Assembly: GCA_025464095.1 (NCBI GenBank) | Contig: JAODMF010000017.1 | Coordinates: 1 to 64,000 of the forward strand | Source of the DNA: Glaciihabitans sp. | GTDB taxonomy: Bacteria > Actinomycetota > Actinomycetes > Actinomycetales > Microbacteriaceae | Direction of reading: 5' to 3' | DNA: 64,000 nt | Shown here: positions 49,873 to 59,598 of the stretch, one piece after another | Numbering within the stretch: position 1 is the first letter of the stretch | How the letters are laid out: the number at the start of each line of letters is the position of its first letter | Translations under genes and position numbers: made by a program | Notes under the pieces: generated by a model | The model's database searches: none | Told to the model about the DNA's origin: nothing | The model's input: the letters and a program-made list of their open reading frames with translations, nothing else

Positions 49873-50939
49873 GCGCGCGCGAGCCGCTCGTGCTCGGCAT
49901 CGAGACCAGCTGCGACGAGACCGGGATCGGCATCGTGCGGGGCACGACGCTGCTCGCCAACGTGATCGCGTCATCCATGGATGAGCATGCCCGGTATGGC
50001 GGCGTCGTGCCCGAAGTGGCCGCGCGAGCGCACCTCGAGGCGCTCGTACCCGCGCTGAAACAGGCGCTCGCGGAATCCGGGGTGGCACTCGACGAGCTGG
50101 ATGCGATCGCTGTCACCAGCGGACCGGGCCTCTCCGGCGCCCTCATGGTCGGCGTCGGGGCGGCCAAAGCGCTCGCGCTCTCCCTCGGCAAGCCGATCTA
50201 CGCGGTCAACCACCTGGTCGGCCACGTCGGCGCCGACGTGCTGGATTCTGTCGGATCCGGCCCGTCGAGGCCCGCTATCGAGTACCCAACTGTTGCCCTT
50301 CTCGTCTCGGGCGGCCACACGTCACTCCTGCTCGTGCGCGACCTGATCAGCGATGTCGAGCTGCTCGGAGAAACGATCGACGACGCCGCGGGGGAGGCGT
50401 TCGACAAGGTCGCTCGGCTGCTCGGTCTGCCCTACCCCGGCGGACCCGAGATCGACAGGGCCGCCGCCGGAGGCGACCCAACCGCCATCCGGTTTCCCCG
50501 TGGACTCAGCAACCCGAAGGACGTCGAAGCCCACCGCTACGACTTCTCATTCTCGGGGCTGAAGACCGCGGTGGCGCGCTGGGTGGAGAAGGCGCAGGAT
50601 GCGGGCGAGGCCGTTCCGATCGCGGATGTGGCGGCCAGTTTCCGCGAGGCCGTCGCCGATGTCCTGCTCACGAAAGCTGTCGCGGCGTGCATCGACCACG
50701 GGATCCCACGGCTGCTGCTCGGCGGGGGAGTAGTTGCCAATGCGCGGCTTCGCGAACTCGCCGCCGAACGGTGCGCTGCGAACGGCATCGAGCTGCGCAT
50801 TCCTCCGCTCGACCTGTGCACCGACAACGGCGCCATGATCGCAGCGCTCGGAGCTCAGCTCGTCGCTGCGGGCCGCGCGCCATCCGATTTCGATTTCGGC
50901 GCAGATTCGACCCTGCCGGTGACGAGTATTCAGGCCTGA
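49869..50939 (+). CDS. tsaD: tRNA t6A transferase TsaD
   Basis: Catalytic subunit that attaches threonylcarbamoyl to A37. It is 356 residues with [15 protein letters not shown], the metal-binding His pair in [19 protein letters not shown] and a C-terminal metal Asp in [13 protein letters not shown] 49869 overlaps the rimI stop. Last gene of the glmS-to-tsaD run. Confidence 0.98.
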   Translation: MSAREPLVLGIETSCDETGIGIVRGTTLLANVIASSMDEHARYGGVVPEVAARAHLEALVPALKQALAESGVALDELDAIAVTSGPGLSGALMVGVGAAKALALSLGKPIYAVNHLVGHVGADVLDSVGSGPSRPAIEYPTVALLVSGGHTSLLLVRDLISDVELLGETIDDAAGEAFDKVARLLGLPYPGGPEIDRAAAGGDPTAIRFPRGLSNPKDVEAHRYDFSFSGLKTAVARWVEKAQDAGEAVPIADVAASFREAVADVLLTKAVAACIDHGIPRLLLGGGVVANARLRELAAERCAANGIELRIPPLDLCTDNGAMIAALGAQLVAAGRAPSDFDFGADSTLPVTSIQA

Positions 50940-51032
50940 CGCAGCGCGTAATCGCGTTGACACCCCACGTCGCGGGTGCAACTATGGGCCACGCGAAGGC
51001 TTTTCAGCAAACAACCAAGGAGCTTCCTTACT

Positions 51033-51350
51033 ATGACTGACCCCGTATCGCCCCCGCCCCCGCCGCAGCCGACACCGTACGCCGCTCCCACGGGCGCCGT
51101 CGGACCCAAGACAAACACCCTCGCGATCATCGCCCTCGTCCTGGGATTCGTATTTCCGCTCGGTGGCATCATCGTGGGCCACATCGCGCTCAACCAGCTC
51201 AAGCGCACCAGGGAAGCTGGGCACGGGCTCGCGCTCGCCGGCACGATCCTCGGCTACGTCTTCACCGTTTTCTGGATCATTTTCTGGATCGTCTACATCG
51301 TGTTCATCGCTTCCTACGCGAGGAGCAACTTCGGCCCGTACGGCTACTAA
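51033..51350 (+). CDS. Small DUF4190-like membrane protein
   Basis: A 105-residue protein with a Pro-rich cytoplasmic N-terminus (MTDPVSPPPPPQPTPYAAP), a first helix (LAIIALVLGFVFPLGGIIVG), a short loop HIALNQLKRTREAGHGLALA typical of DUF4190, and a second helix. AAGGAG lies 11 bases upstream of the ATG. A related, longer paralogue follows. Function unknown. Confidence 0.85.
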   Translation: MTDPVSPPPPPQPTPYAAPTGAVGPKTNTLAIIALVLGFVFPLGGIIVGHIALNQLKRTREAGHGLALAGTILGYVFTVFWIIFWIVYIVFIASYARSNFGPYGY

Positions 51351-51367
51351 CCAGACCAGCTTCCATG

Positions 51368-51399
51368 GATGGGCCCGCGCTTGACGGCGCGGGCCCATC
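51368..51399 (+). terminator. Hairpin between the two DUF4190-like genes
   Basis: GATGGGCCCGCGC (51368-51380) pairs perfectly with its complement (51387-51399) over 13 bp with a six-base loop. It starts 18 bases past the first gene. No T-run follows; partial termination is possible. Confidence 0.65.
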
Positions 51400-51441
51400 T
51401 GTCGGTGGCGCCCACCCAGCGAACAGCAATCGGAGGCCCTC

Positions 51442-51942
51442 GTGGCAAGCGACCAACGTGATGACATCCCGCCCATCCCCGCGCCGCCGGTTGCTCTGGC
51501 GCCGGTCGAGCCACTGCCGGCCGTGCCGGCGCCGATCGCACCGAAGGCATCCGACACACCGTCGGTATCCGACACACCGCCCCCGCCCTACCAGCCCGTG
51601 CCACCGGCACCACCTGCGCCGCCCGCGCCTCCGGCCTACCCCACCCCGTACGACCCGGCCGTTCCCCTGTCGGCCTACGCCTCCACGCAGCCGAGCGGAG
51701 CACCGGGGCTGTCGATCGCGGCGCTGATCTGCGGAATCGTGGCGGTCGCTCTCGGACCGCTGGCATCCGTCGGCGCCATCATCACGGGGCACCTGGCCAG
51801 CAAGCGCGAGCCGCACGCGCGCGGGATGTGGCTGACCGGGCTGATCCTCGGCTACGTCGGGCTGGGCTTTTTTGTGCTGGCGTTCGGCTTCTACGTGCTG
51901 CTGTTCGCGGTCGCCGCGCCGTTCAGCAGCGGATCGTATTAG
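51442..51942 (+). CDS. Second DUF4190-like membrane protein
   Basis: A 166-residue paralogue of the preceding gene, with a ~90-residue Pro-rich N-terminus (PAPPAPPAPPAYPTPYDP) and two C-terminal helices around the loop HLASKREPHARGMWLTG. GTG 51442 is preceded by GGAGG. The tail-end overlaps the convergent methyltransferase gene by four bases. Confidence 0.85.
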   Translation: MASDQRDDIPPIPAPPVALAPVEPLPAVPAPIAPKASDTPSVSDTPPPPYQPVPPAPPAPPAPPAYPTPYDPAVPLSAYASTQPSGAPGLSIAALICGIVAVALGPLASVGAIITGHLASKREPHARGMWLTGLILGYVGLGFFVLAFGFYVLLFAVAAPFSSGSY

Positions 51943-53117
51943 CGCACCCGTTCGGCCAGGAGCGCCGTGTGCCTGCCCGCGACGCGGGTCAGGATGAGCG
52001 TTGCGCTCGCGTCGCCCTTCAGCGATAGCTTCTTTCGCAACTGGGCGGGGTCGACATCCACCCCGCGCTTCTTGATCTCAAGGGTGCCGATCCGGCGCTG
52101 GGCGAGTTCCTTCTTGAGCCGTTTTTCGTCATAGGGGAAGGTGTCCGTCACCCGGAAACATGTTGCGAACGGTGTGGCGAGGGCCGTGTTGGCGGTGAGG
52201 TAGGCGATCGAGTCGCTGATCATCCGGGCGTCCAGTTGCCGGGCGAGATCGCCGATCAGGCGGGCACGGATGACCGCGCCGTCCGGTTCGTAGAGGAACT
52301 CCCCCAGGCCGCCAAGCTCTGCGTCGGGGCTGTCGGCGTCCGCCGTGAGCTCCGCTGTGCCGTGTTCACCGAGCACGAGAGCCGCGCGGCGGATGCCCGG
52401 CCGCGCAACGGCGCCGAACCAGAGTCCCAGCTCGACCACGTCGTGGTCGACGGAGACCCACTGCGCTTCGGCCTGCGGCGGAATGAGGTCGCGGTCGACG
52501 CCAGGGCCGAGCTTGATGCCGGTCGGATAGCGAGTGGCGAGGTCGAACGCGAAGTCGAGGGAGGGCGACCAATCGGCCGGATTGTTCAGCCGGCGCACGC
52601 CATCCCTGCGTGCGGGGTCGAGGTAGACGCCGTCGATACCGGCGAGGTCGAATTCCGTCGCATCCGCATTCTCAACACGCGCGTTCGACCAGGGAGCCAG
52701 GTTGTATGCGGCGATGGCGGCGGTCACCTCATCGCGGTCGACCGCGGTCACCTCGATGTCGAGTGCCGCGATCGCGAGGGCGTCCGCGCCGATTCCACAG
52801 CCGAGATCGGCGACCCACTTCACCCCGGCCTCCTGGAAGCGTCCAGCGTGGCGGGCGGCGACCTTGAGCCGGGTGGCCTGTTCGAGCCCGGCGGCGGTGA
52901 ACAGCATCCGCTCGGCGAACGGGCCGAACTTCGCGGCCGCCTTGGAGCGTAGCCGCGACTGGCTCAGGACCGCCGCGACCAGTCCGGGGGAGTGGCCCGC
53001 CTTGCGCAGGTCGGCAACCGCGCGAACGACGTCGTCCTTCGATTCGTAGGGAGCCAGCGAGTCGAGCAGGCGGAGTCCCTCTGAGCTCAGCAGCTCGACG
53101 AGTTCGGAGGTCTCCAT
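51939..53117 (-). CDS. SAM-dependent methyltransferase with THUMP-like domain
   Basis: A 392-residue class I methyltransferase. SAM motif I is VADLGCGIGADALA, motif II AVDRDE, and DPARRDG follows. The C-terminus has a THUMP-like RNA-binding domain pattern (AQRRIGTLEIKKRGVDVDP). An RNA-modification role is inferred from the domain pairing. ATG 53117 is preceded by AGGATG. It is divergent from groES, the gap holding the CIRCE elements. Confidence 0.82.
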   Translation of the reverse strand: METSELVELLSSEGLRLLDSLAPYESKDDVVRAVADLRKAGHSPGLVAAVLSQSRLRSKAAAKFGPFAERMLFTAAGLEQATRLKVAARHAGRFQEAGVKWVADLGCGIGADALAIAALDIEVTAVDRDEVTAAIAAYNLAPWSNARVENADATEFDLAGIDGVYLDPARRDGVRRLNNPADWSPSLDFAFDLATRYPTGIKLGPGVDRDLIPPQAEAQWVSVDHDVVELGLWFGAVARPGIRRAALVLGEHGTAELTADADSPDAELGGLGEFLYEPDGAVIRARLIGDLARQLDARMISDSIAYLTANTALATPFATCFRVTDTFPYDEKRLKKELAQRRIGTLEIKKRGVDVDPAQLRKKLSLKGDASATLILTRVAGRHTALLAERVR

Positions 53118-53141
53118 GTGTTCATCCTGCCACCCGCGAGA

Positions 53142-53205
53142 TTGGCACTCGGATTGATCGAGTGCCAGCCCACCCTCTATAGTTGTTTTGGCACTCTCAT
53201 AGGGA
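53142..53205 (+). promoter_or_regulatory. CIRCE operators and promoter of groES
   Basis: TTGGCACTC (53142-53150), nine bases, GAGTGCCAG (53160-53168) matches the HrcA-binding CIRCE spacing exactly. A second, looser copy has TTGGCAC and GTGCCAA arms at about 53188-53214, just upstream of the start. A promoter TTGATC (53154-53159) - 18 bases - TATAGT (53178-53183) overlaps the first CIRCE. Binding of HrcA should block transcription; heat relieves it. Confidence 0.88.
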
Positions 53206-53241
53206 GTGTGCCAACCAAGATTTTCAGAAAGTAGGTCAACC

Positions 53242-53538
53242 GTGTCGGTCTCCATCAAGCCGCTCGAGGATCGCATCGTGATCAAGCAGGTCGAGGCAGA
53301 GACGACCACCGCCTCGGGGCTCGTCATTCCTGACACCGCCAAGGAGAAGCCCCAGGAGGGCGAGGTCGTCGCTGTAGGCCCCGGTCGCATCGATGACAAT
53401 GGCAACCGCGTTCCGCTCGACATCGCCGTTGGTGACAGGGTCATCTACTCGAAGTACGGCGGAACCGAGGTCAAGTACAACGGGGAAGACCTGCTGGTTC
53501 TCTCCGCGCGCGACGTACTCGCGGTCGTCGTCAAGTAG
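53242..53538 (+). CDS. groES: Co-chaperonin GroES
   Basis: Lid of the GroEL folding chamber. It is 98 residues with [20 protein letters not shown] and [22 protein letters not shown] 53242 is chosen for the family N-terminus and AAAGTAGG upstream. groEL is not downstream; the gene is closed by its own terminator, so it is monocistronic here. Confidence 0.98.
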   Translation: MSVSIKPLEDRIVIKQVEAETTTASGLVIPDTAKEKPQEGEVVAVGPGRIDDNGNRVPLDIAVGDRVIYSKYGGTEVKYNGEDLLVLSARDVLAVVVK

Positions 53539-53554
53539 CTCGCACCGTTTCTGC

Positions 53555-53589
53555 CAAAAGGCCCGCTGGTGCTGCCAGCGGGCCTTTTG
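53555..53589 (+). terminator. Terminator of groES
   Basis: CAAAAGGCCCGCTGG (53555-53569) pairs perfectly with 53575-53589 over 15 bp with a 5-base loop; the downstream arm carries TTTT within it. The symmetric A and T runs could make it bidirectional. Confidence 0.85.
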
Positions 53590-53628
53590 CATGCCGTCGC
53601 ACGGGCAGCGGCGTTCTAGAGTTGACCA

Positions 53629-54564
53629 GTGCCAACACCGCCCGTGACCCCGCCGGAGCGGTACGGCAGGGGAATCCTGTTCGCCGTCGGCGCCTACGGG
53701 CTGTGGGGATTCCTGCCCGCGTTCTTCGAACTCCTTGCGCCGTCGAGTGCCCCGGAGATCGTCTCCTGGCGGATCGCGCTCTCGCTGGTGTTCTGCGGCA
53801 TCCTGCTCACGGTCACCCGCACCTGGGGCAAGCTGTTCACCATCCTGCGCGACCGGCGCACGGTGCTGACGCTCGGGCTTGCCGGCGTCTTCATCCTCAT
53901 CAACTGGCTCGTTTACGTCTTCGCAGTGCTCACGAACCACGTCGTCGAGGCCGCGCTCGGGTACTTCACCAACCCGATCGTGACCGTTCTGCTCGGGGTG
54001 TTCATCCTTCGCGAGCGTTTGCGGCCGGCGCAGTGGACCGCCATCGGAATCAGTGCCGCCGCGGTTCTGGTGCTTGCCGTGAACTACGGGGCATTCCCGT
54101 GGATCGCCCTCGTGCTGGCCTTCTCCTTCGGCCTGTACGGGCTGATCAAGAAGCGGGTGGGGGGAACGGTTGATGCCATCAGCGGCCTGACCATCGAGAC
54201 CGCCTGGCTCACTCCCCTGGCGATCGCCCAGCTGGTCGCGCTCGCCGTGACCGGCGGGCTCACGATCGGCCACGTCAGCACGGCGCACACGCTCATCATG
54301 CTGAGCGCCGGCATCGTCACCGCTGTTCCGCTGCTGCTGTTTGCAGCGGCCGCCCGCAGGCTGCCCCTCACCTACCTCGGCCTGACCCAGTACCTTGCGC
54401 CCGTGCTGCAGTTTTTGTTCGGGGTTGTCGTGATGCACGAGGACATGCCGCCCGCCCGCTGGGCCGGATTCGCCCTCGTGTGGCTCGCCCTCATCATCCT
54501 GACCGTGGACATGTTCCGGTCACGCAGGGTGACGCTGGGAGATCCGGTGCTGGTCGCGGAATAA
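53629..54564 (+). CDS. rarD: EamA/RarD family transporter
   Basis: A 311-residue drug/metabolite transporter superfamily protein with ten membrane helices in two EamA halves. RarD-like stretches include YGLWGFLPAFFELL near the N-terminus and LTYLGLTQYLAPVLQFLFGV. GTG 53629. It lies alone between the groES terminator and guaB. Natural substrate unknown; E. coli RarD was linked to chloramphenicol sensitivity. Confidence 0.9.
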   Translation: MPTPPVTPPERYGRGILFAVGAYGLWGFLPAFFELLAPSSAPEIVSWRIALSLVFCGILLTVTRTWGKLFTILRDRRTVLTLGLAGVFILINWLVYVFAVLTNHVVEAALGYFTNPIVTVLLGVFILRERLRPAQWTAIGISAAAVLVLAVNYGAFPWIALVLAFSFGLYGLIKKRVGGTVDAISGLTIETAWLTPLAIAQLVALAVTGGLTIGHVSTAHTLIMLSAGIVTAVPLLLFAAAARRLPLTYLGLTQYLAPVLQFLFGVVVMHEDMPPARWAGFALVWLALIILTVDMFRSRRVTLGDPVLVAE

Positions 54565-54584
54565 CCAGCCCCCAAAGCGGTTAA

Positions 54585-56144
<1,560 letters not shown>

Positions 56145-56203
56145 CGCGGGGTGCTGTCTCGCGGCGGGGGTTGCGGGGGTTCGGGTTCTCCGTTTCTCGA
56201 GGT

Positions 56204-56522
56204 GGCGGGAGTTGCGATCACGCGGCGGGGGCTATGAGCTGAGCGGCGGGAGTTTTAGTGAGGTGGCGGGAGCCTAGGCTCCCGCCAACTCGCACTAAGT
56301 CCCTCCGCGACGGGGTACGGATCGCGCGGCGGGAGTTCCAGTCGGGCGGCGGCGGGAGTTGCGGGCCGCGGCGGCGGGAGTTGCCGCGCGAGGTGGCGAG
56401 TTGCCGCGCGAGGTGGCGGGAGTTGGGATCGCGCGGCGGGAGTACGGATCGCGCGGCGGGAGCTATGAGCTGAGCGGCGGGAGTTTTTGTGAGGTGGCGG
56501 GAGCCTAGGCTCCCGCCACCTC
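56204..56522. repeat. GGCGGGAG array and palindromes, left flank of locus 2
   Basis: At least eleven copies of GGCGGGAG occur between 56204 and 56503, in one orientation, spaced irregularly. Two are extended into palindromes: 56265-56286 (22 bases) and 56491-56522, a perfect 32-base palindrome with arm GAGGTGGCGGGAGCCT. The 61-base block 56231-56291 is repeated at 56462-56522 with two mismatches. Bases 56276-56298 are the exact reverse complement of 57562-57584 at the far end of the next gene. Confidence 0.92.
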
Positions 56523-56620
56523 AACTTTTTTCCCTCCCCCACAGTCGCGCGGGCGAGGATGCTGCGCACCGATCGCCCGCGCGCGACCCGCGCCGCGCCT
56601 CGGGTCCGCATCCTGTTCGC

Positions 56621-57565
56621 ATGGAATACGCAGCGTTCGCCCGCGAGGGCCTCATCCTGTCCCGCGAGGTGCGCCGTCTGCTCACCGACCAGCGCGCCAT
56701 CCGGCGAGACGTGGAAGACGGCACGCTGATCAGGCTGCGACGCGGCGCCTATGTCGAGCGTGACGTGTGGGCGCCACTGTCCGCGCGGGAGAAACACGTG
56801 TTGCGCATCCGCGCCGTGCAGGCCATGGCCGTGCATCCGGTCGTCGCGGCTGGCGTCTCGGCGGCGGCGCTGTGGGGGATGCCGATCTCGGGCGCGTGGC
56901 CTGAGACGGTGACGGTGCTCGACCGCTGGCGGGGCGGGGGCCGGTCCGAGCCGGGCGTGCACAAGACCGCGCGCGGCGAGCGGACCGCCGGGCAGGCGAC
57001 GCTCCGCGGCATCGACTGCACGACCCTGGCTCGAACGGCTTTGGATGTGGCGTTCGGCCAGTCCTTTGCAGAAGCGATGGGCAGCGTCGACTGGGCGCTC
57101 TCGAACCAGAATCAGGATGCCGTGTCGGCGGTCGAACTCAGCGACGAACTCCGCGGCATGAACCTCCGCGTCGGCGCGCGACACCTCCGGCAGGTGATCG
57201 GATTCGCGACGCCCCTGTCTGGTTCGTTCGGTGAATCGCGGGCGCGGGCGGTCATCCACCTTCTCGGCTTCGAGGCACCCGGGTTACAAGTGCGATTTGC
57301 GGATGCTGAGGGGGAGATGTTTCCGGACTTCTACTGGGCTGGCGTTCGCGTGGCGGCGGAGTTCGATGGCCGGGCGAAGTACACGCGCGACGAGTTCACG
57401 CGCGGCGATCCGGCCCAGGTCGCGTGGAGGGAGAAAAAGCGCGAGGACCGACTGCGCAAACAGGTACGCGGAGTGGTGCGGATCCTGACCGAGCACGTCG
57501 AGAGGCCCGCGGTGCTCGAGCGCATGCTGCTCGAGGCCGGCGTACCTCGTCGCGGACGGAGTTAG
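56621..57565 (+). CDS. AbiEi-like N-terminal / DUF559-like nuclease C-terminal protein (locus 2)
   Basis: A 314-residue paralogue of the protein at 11640-12593. N-terminus: GTLIRLRRGAYVERDVW and AAALWGMP, AbiEi-like. C-terminus: E205 (FGES), PDFYW (235-239), E247, D249, K253 in EFDGRAKY, and EKKREDRLR (271-279), matching the other copy position for position; this is the PD-(D/E)XK / DUF559-Vsr pattern. The ATG has no strong ribosome site. The stop TAG lies inside a terminal inverted repeat. Overall similarity to the first copy is low outside the motifs. Nuclease and DNA-binding roles are inferred. Confidence 0.75.
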   Translation: MEYAAFAREGLILSREVRRLLTDQRAIRRDVEDGTLIRLRRGAYVERDVWAPLSAREKHVLRIRAVQAMAVHPVVAAGVSAAALWGMPISGAWPETVTVLDRWRGGGRSEPGVHKTARGERTAGQATLRGIDCTTLARTALDVAFGQSFAEAMGSVDWALSNQNQDAVSAVELSDELRGMNLRVGARHLRQVIGFATPLSGSFGESRARAVIHLLGFEAPGLQVRFADAEGEMFPDFYWAGVRVAAEFDGRAKYTRDEFTRGDPAQVAWREKKREDRLRKQVRGVVRILTEHVERPAVLERMLLEAGVPRRGRS

Positions 57566-57762
57566 TGCGAGTTGGCGGGAGCCTACGCTCCCGCCAACTC
57601 ATCGCAACCCCCGCCGGTGCGCTCGCAACTCCCGCCGCGCGACCGTTTCTCCCGCCAACACCTGCAACAACTCCCGCCGGGTGGGAGATCACCCCTGCCG
57701 CGCGGGACGCAACTCCCGCCGCGTGACCGTTTCTCCCGCCACCACCTGCCACAACCCCCGCC
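57562..57762. repeat. Palindrome and CTCCCGCC array, right flank of locus 2
   Basis: The palindrome 57569-57600 (14-bp arms GAGTTGGCGGGAGC around CTAC) begins four bases past the stop. CTCCCGCC, the complement of the left-side motif, then occurs at 57629, 57649, 57671, 57713 and 57733. A 55-base unit (57624-57678) is repeated at 57708-57762 with four mismatches. The motif orientation is opposite to the left flank, so both arrays point toward the gene. Confidence 0.92.
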
Positions 57763-57830
57763 ATCCCCCTGTAGTCTGGTCGGCTGCCCACTCGGGCCGC
57801 CGGCCGCAGGGCCGCAGCGCCGCACGGCCG

Positions 57831-57862
57831 CGAGCCCGCAGCGCCGCGAGCCCGCAGCGCCG
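57831..57862. repeat. 16-base tandem duplication ahead of the ABC-F gene
   Basis: CGAGCCCGCAGCGCCG occurs twice in direct succession (57831-57846 and 57847-57862), within a wider GCCGC-rich stretch (57790-57895) that leads up to the ABC-F start. It may form part of the leader transcript. No terminator-like T-run is seen in it. Confidence 0.7.
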
Positions 57863-57905
57863 CAAGCGCGCCACGGCCGCACCCGCGCAGCCGAAGGGAG
57901 CAATA

Positions 57906-59588
57906 GTGGGCTACATCGACGTGAACGGCGTCTCATACTCGCTCGCCGACGGCCGACCGTTGCTCGACGAGGTGTCGTTCCGGGTCGGCGAGGGAACGAC
58001 CTCCGCTCTCATCGGGGCCAACGGCGCGGGCAAGTCGACGCTGCTGCGCATCATCCGGGGCGAACTCAAAGCGGATGCCGGTGCGGTCAGTATCGACGGC
58101 GGCCTCGGCGTCATGGACCAGTTCATCGGCCACCTGCGCGACACCTCCACGATCCGCGACCTGCTCGTCGGCGTCGCACCGACGGCGATCCGGGATGCCG
58201 CGCGCGGCCTCGACGCGAGCGAGATCGCGATCATCGAGAACGACACCACCGACAACCAGCTGGCGTACGCGACCGCCCTCGCGGACTACGCGGATGCCGG
58301 CGGCTACGACCAGGAGACCGTCTGGGACAAGTGCACGATGGCCGCTCTCGGCATCCCTTTCGAGCGGGCGCAGTATCGCGAACTGAACAGCCTGAGCGGC
58401 GGCGAGCAGAAGCGGCTGGTTCTCGAGGCGCTGTTGCGAGGACCCGAGCAGGTGCTGCTGCTCGACGAGCCCGACAACTATCTCGACGTTCCGGGCAAGC
58501 GCTGGCTGGAGGAGTCCCTGCGCGCGACGGCCAAGACCGTGCTGCTGGTCAGCCATGACCGCGAGCTGCTCGCCCGGGCCGCCGACCGCATCATCACGGT
58601 TGAGGTCCAGGCGGCGGGCAACTCCACCTGGACCCACGGTGGGAGCTTCGCCACCTACCATCAGGCCCGCGCGGACCGCATGGACCGGCTCGATGAGCTG
58701 CGTCGCCGCTGGGACGAGCAGCACACGAAGATCAAACAGCTTGTCTACAACCTGAAAGTGCAGGCGACCGCGAACGACAAGTTCGCTTCGCGCTACCAGG
58801 CGGCTCTCACCCGGTTGAAGAAGTTCGAGGAGATCGGGCCACCGCAGGAGCGGCCACAGGACCAGGACCTCAAGATTCGATTGAAGGGGGCCCGCACCGG
58901 CAACCGGGCGATCGTCGCCGAGAACCTCGAGTTGACCAACCTCATGGCGCCATTCGACCTCGAGGTGTGGTTCGGCGAGCGGGTCGGCGTGCTCGGCAGC
59001 AACGGCTCGGGAAAGTCGCACTTCCTGCGACTGCTCGCGCTCGGCGGCACCACGCCCGAGAAGGAGCACCTGACCACCGTGGGCGAGACTCTCGCGCCGG
59101 TAGAGCACACCGGGCGGGCGAAACTGGGTGCGCGCGTGGTGCCCGGCTGGTTTGCCCAGGCCCACCAGCATCCGGAGCTGCTCGGTCGCACGCTGCTCGA
59201 CATCCTCCATCGCGGGGATGACAACCGCGCGGGACTCGGCCGTGAGGCGGCCAGTCGCGCCCTGGACCGGTACGGACTTGTGGATGCCAGCGAGCAGGTC
59301 TTCGAGTCCCTCAGCGGCGGCCAGCAGGCTCGGCTGCAGATCCTGCTGCTCGAGCTGAGCGGCGCAACGCTGCTGCTGCTGGATGAGCCGACCGACAACC
59401 TCGACCTGGTTTCGGCCGAAGCGCTCGAGGATGCCCTCGGCCGCTTCGAGGGCACGGTGCTCGCCGTCACCCACGACCGCTGGTTCGCACGCTCGTTCGA
59501 CCGGTACCTGGTTTTCGGCGCCGATGGTCGCGTCTACGAGTCCGCGGAGCCGGCGTGGGACGAGGCGAGGGTGCAGCGCGCCCGCTGA
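57906..59588 (+). CDS. ABC-F family ATPase
   Basis: Soluble protein with two ABC domains and no membrane segments, 560 residues. Domain 1: GANGAGKST, LSGGEQKR, LLLLDEPDNYLD. Linker (about 245-310) is charged and helical. Domain 2: GSNGSGKSH, LSGGQQAR, LLLLDEPTDNLD. Both Walker B motifs end in Glu, so the protein should hydrolyse ATP. ABC-F proteins act on ribosomes as translation factors or give antibiotic protection; which applies here is unclear. GTG 57906 follows GAAGGGAGC. Confidence 0.9.
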   Translation: MGYIDVNGVSYSLADGRPLLDEVSFRVGEGTTSALIGANGAGKSTLLRIIRGELKADAGAVSIDGGLGVMDQFIGHLRDTSTIRDLLVGVAPTAIRDAARGLDASEIAIIENDTTDNQLAYATALADYADAGGYDQETVWDKCTMAALGIPFERAQYRELNSLSGGEQKRLVLEALLRGPEQVLLLDEPDNYLDVPGKRWLEESLRATAKTVLLVSHDRELLARAADRIITVEVQAAGNSTWTHGGSFATYHQARADRMDRLDELRRRWDEQHTKIKQLVYNLKVQATANDKFASRYQAALTRLKKFEEIGPPQERPQDQDLKIRLKGARTGNRAIVAENLELTNLMAPFDLEVWFGERVGVLGSNGSGKSHFLRLLALGGTTPEKEHLTTVGETLAPVEHTGRAKLGARVVPGWFAQAHQHPELLGRTLLDILHRGDDNRAGLGREAASRALDRYGLVDASEQVFESLSGGQQARLQILLLELSGATLLLLDEPTDNLDLVSAEALEDALGRFEGTVLAVTHDRWFARSFDRYLVFGADGRVYESAEPAWDEARVQRAR

Positions 59589-59598
59589 GCCGGGCCGG

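Noticed and set aside
56204-56522. GGCGGGAG array as a CRISPR locus
   Set aside because: The motif is 8 bases, the spacing is irregular and many spacers are themselves copies or palindromes; no cas genes are near.
56155-57765. Insertion sequence with a standard transposase
   Set aside because: There are inverted repeats, but the enclosed protein has no DDE, HUH or serine recombinase motif and no target-site duplication was identified.
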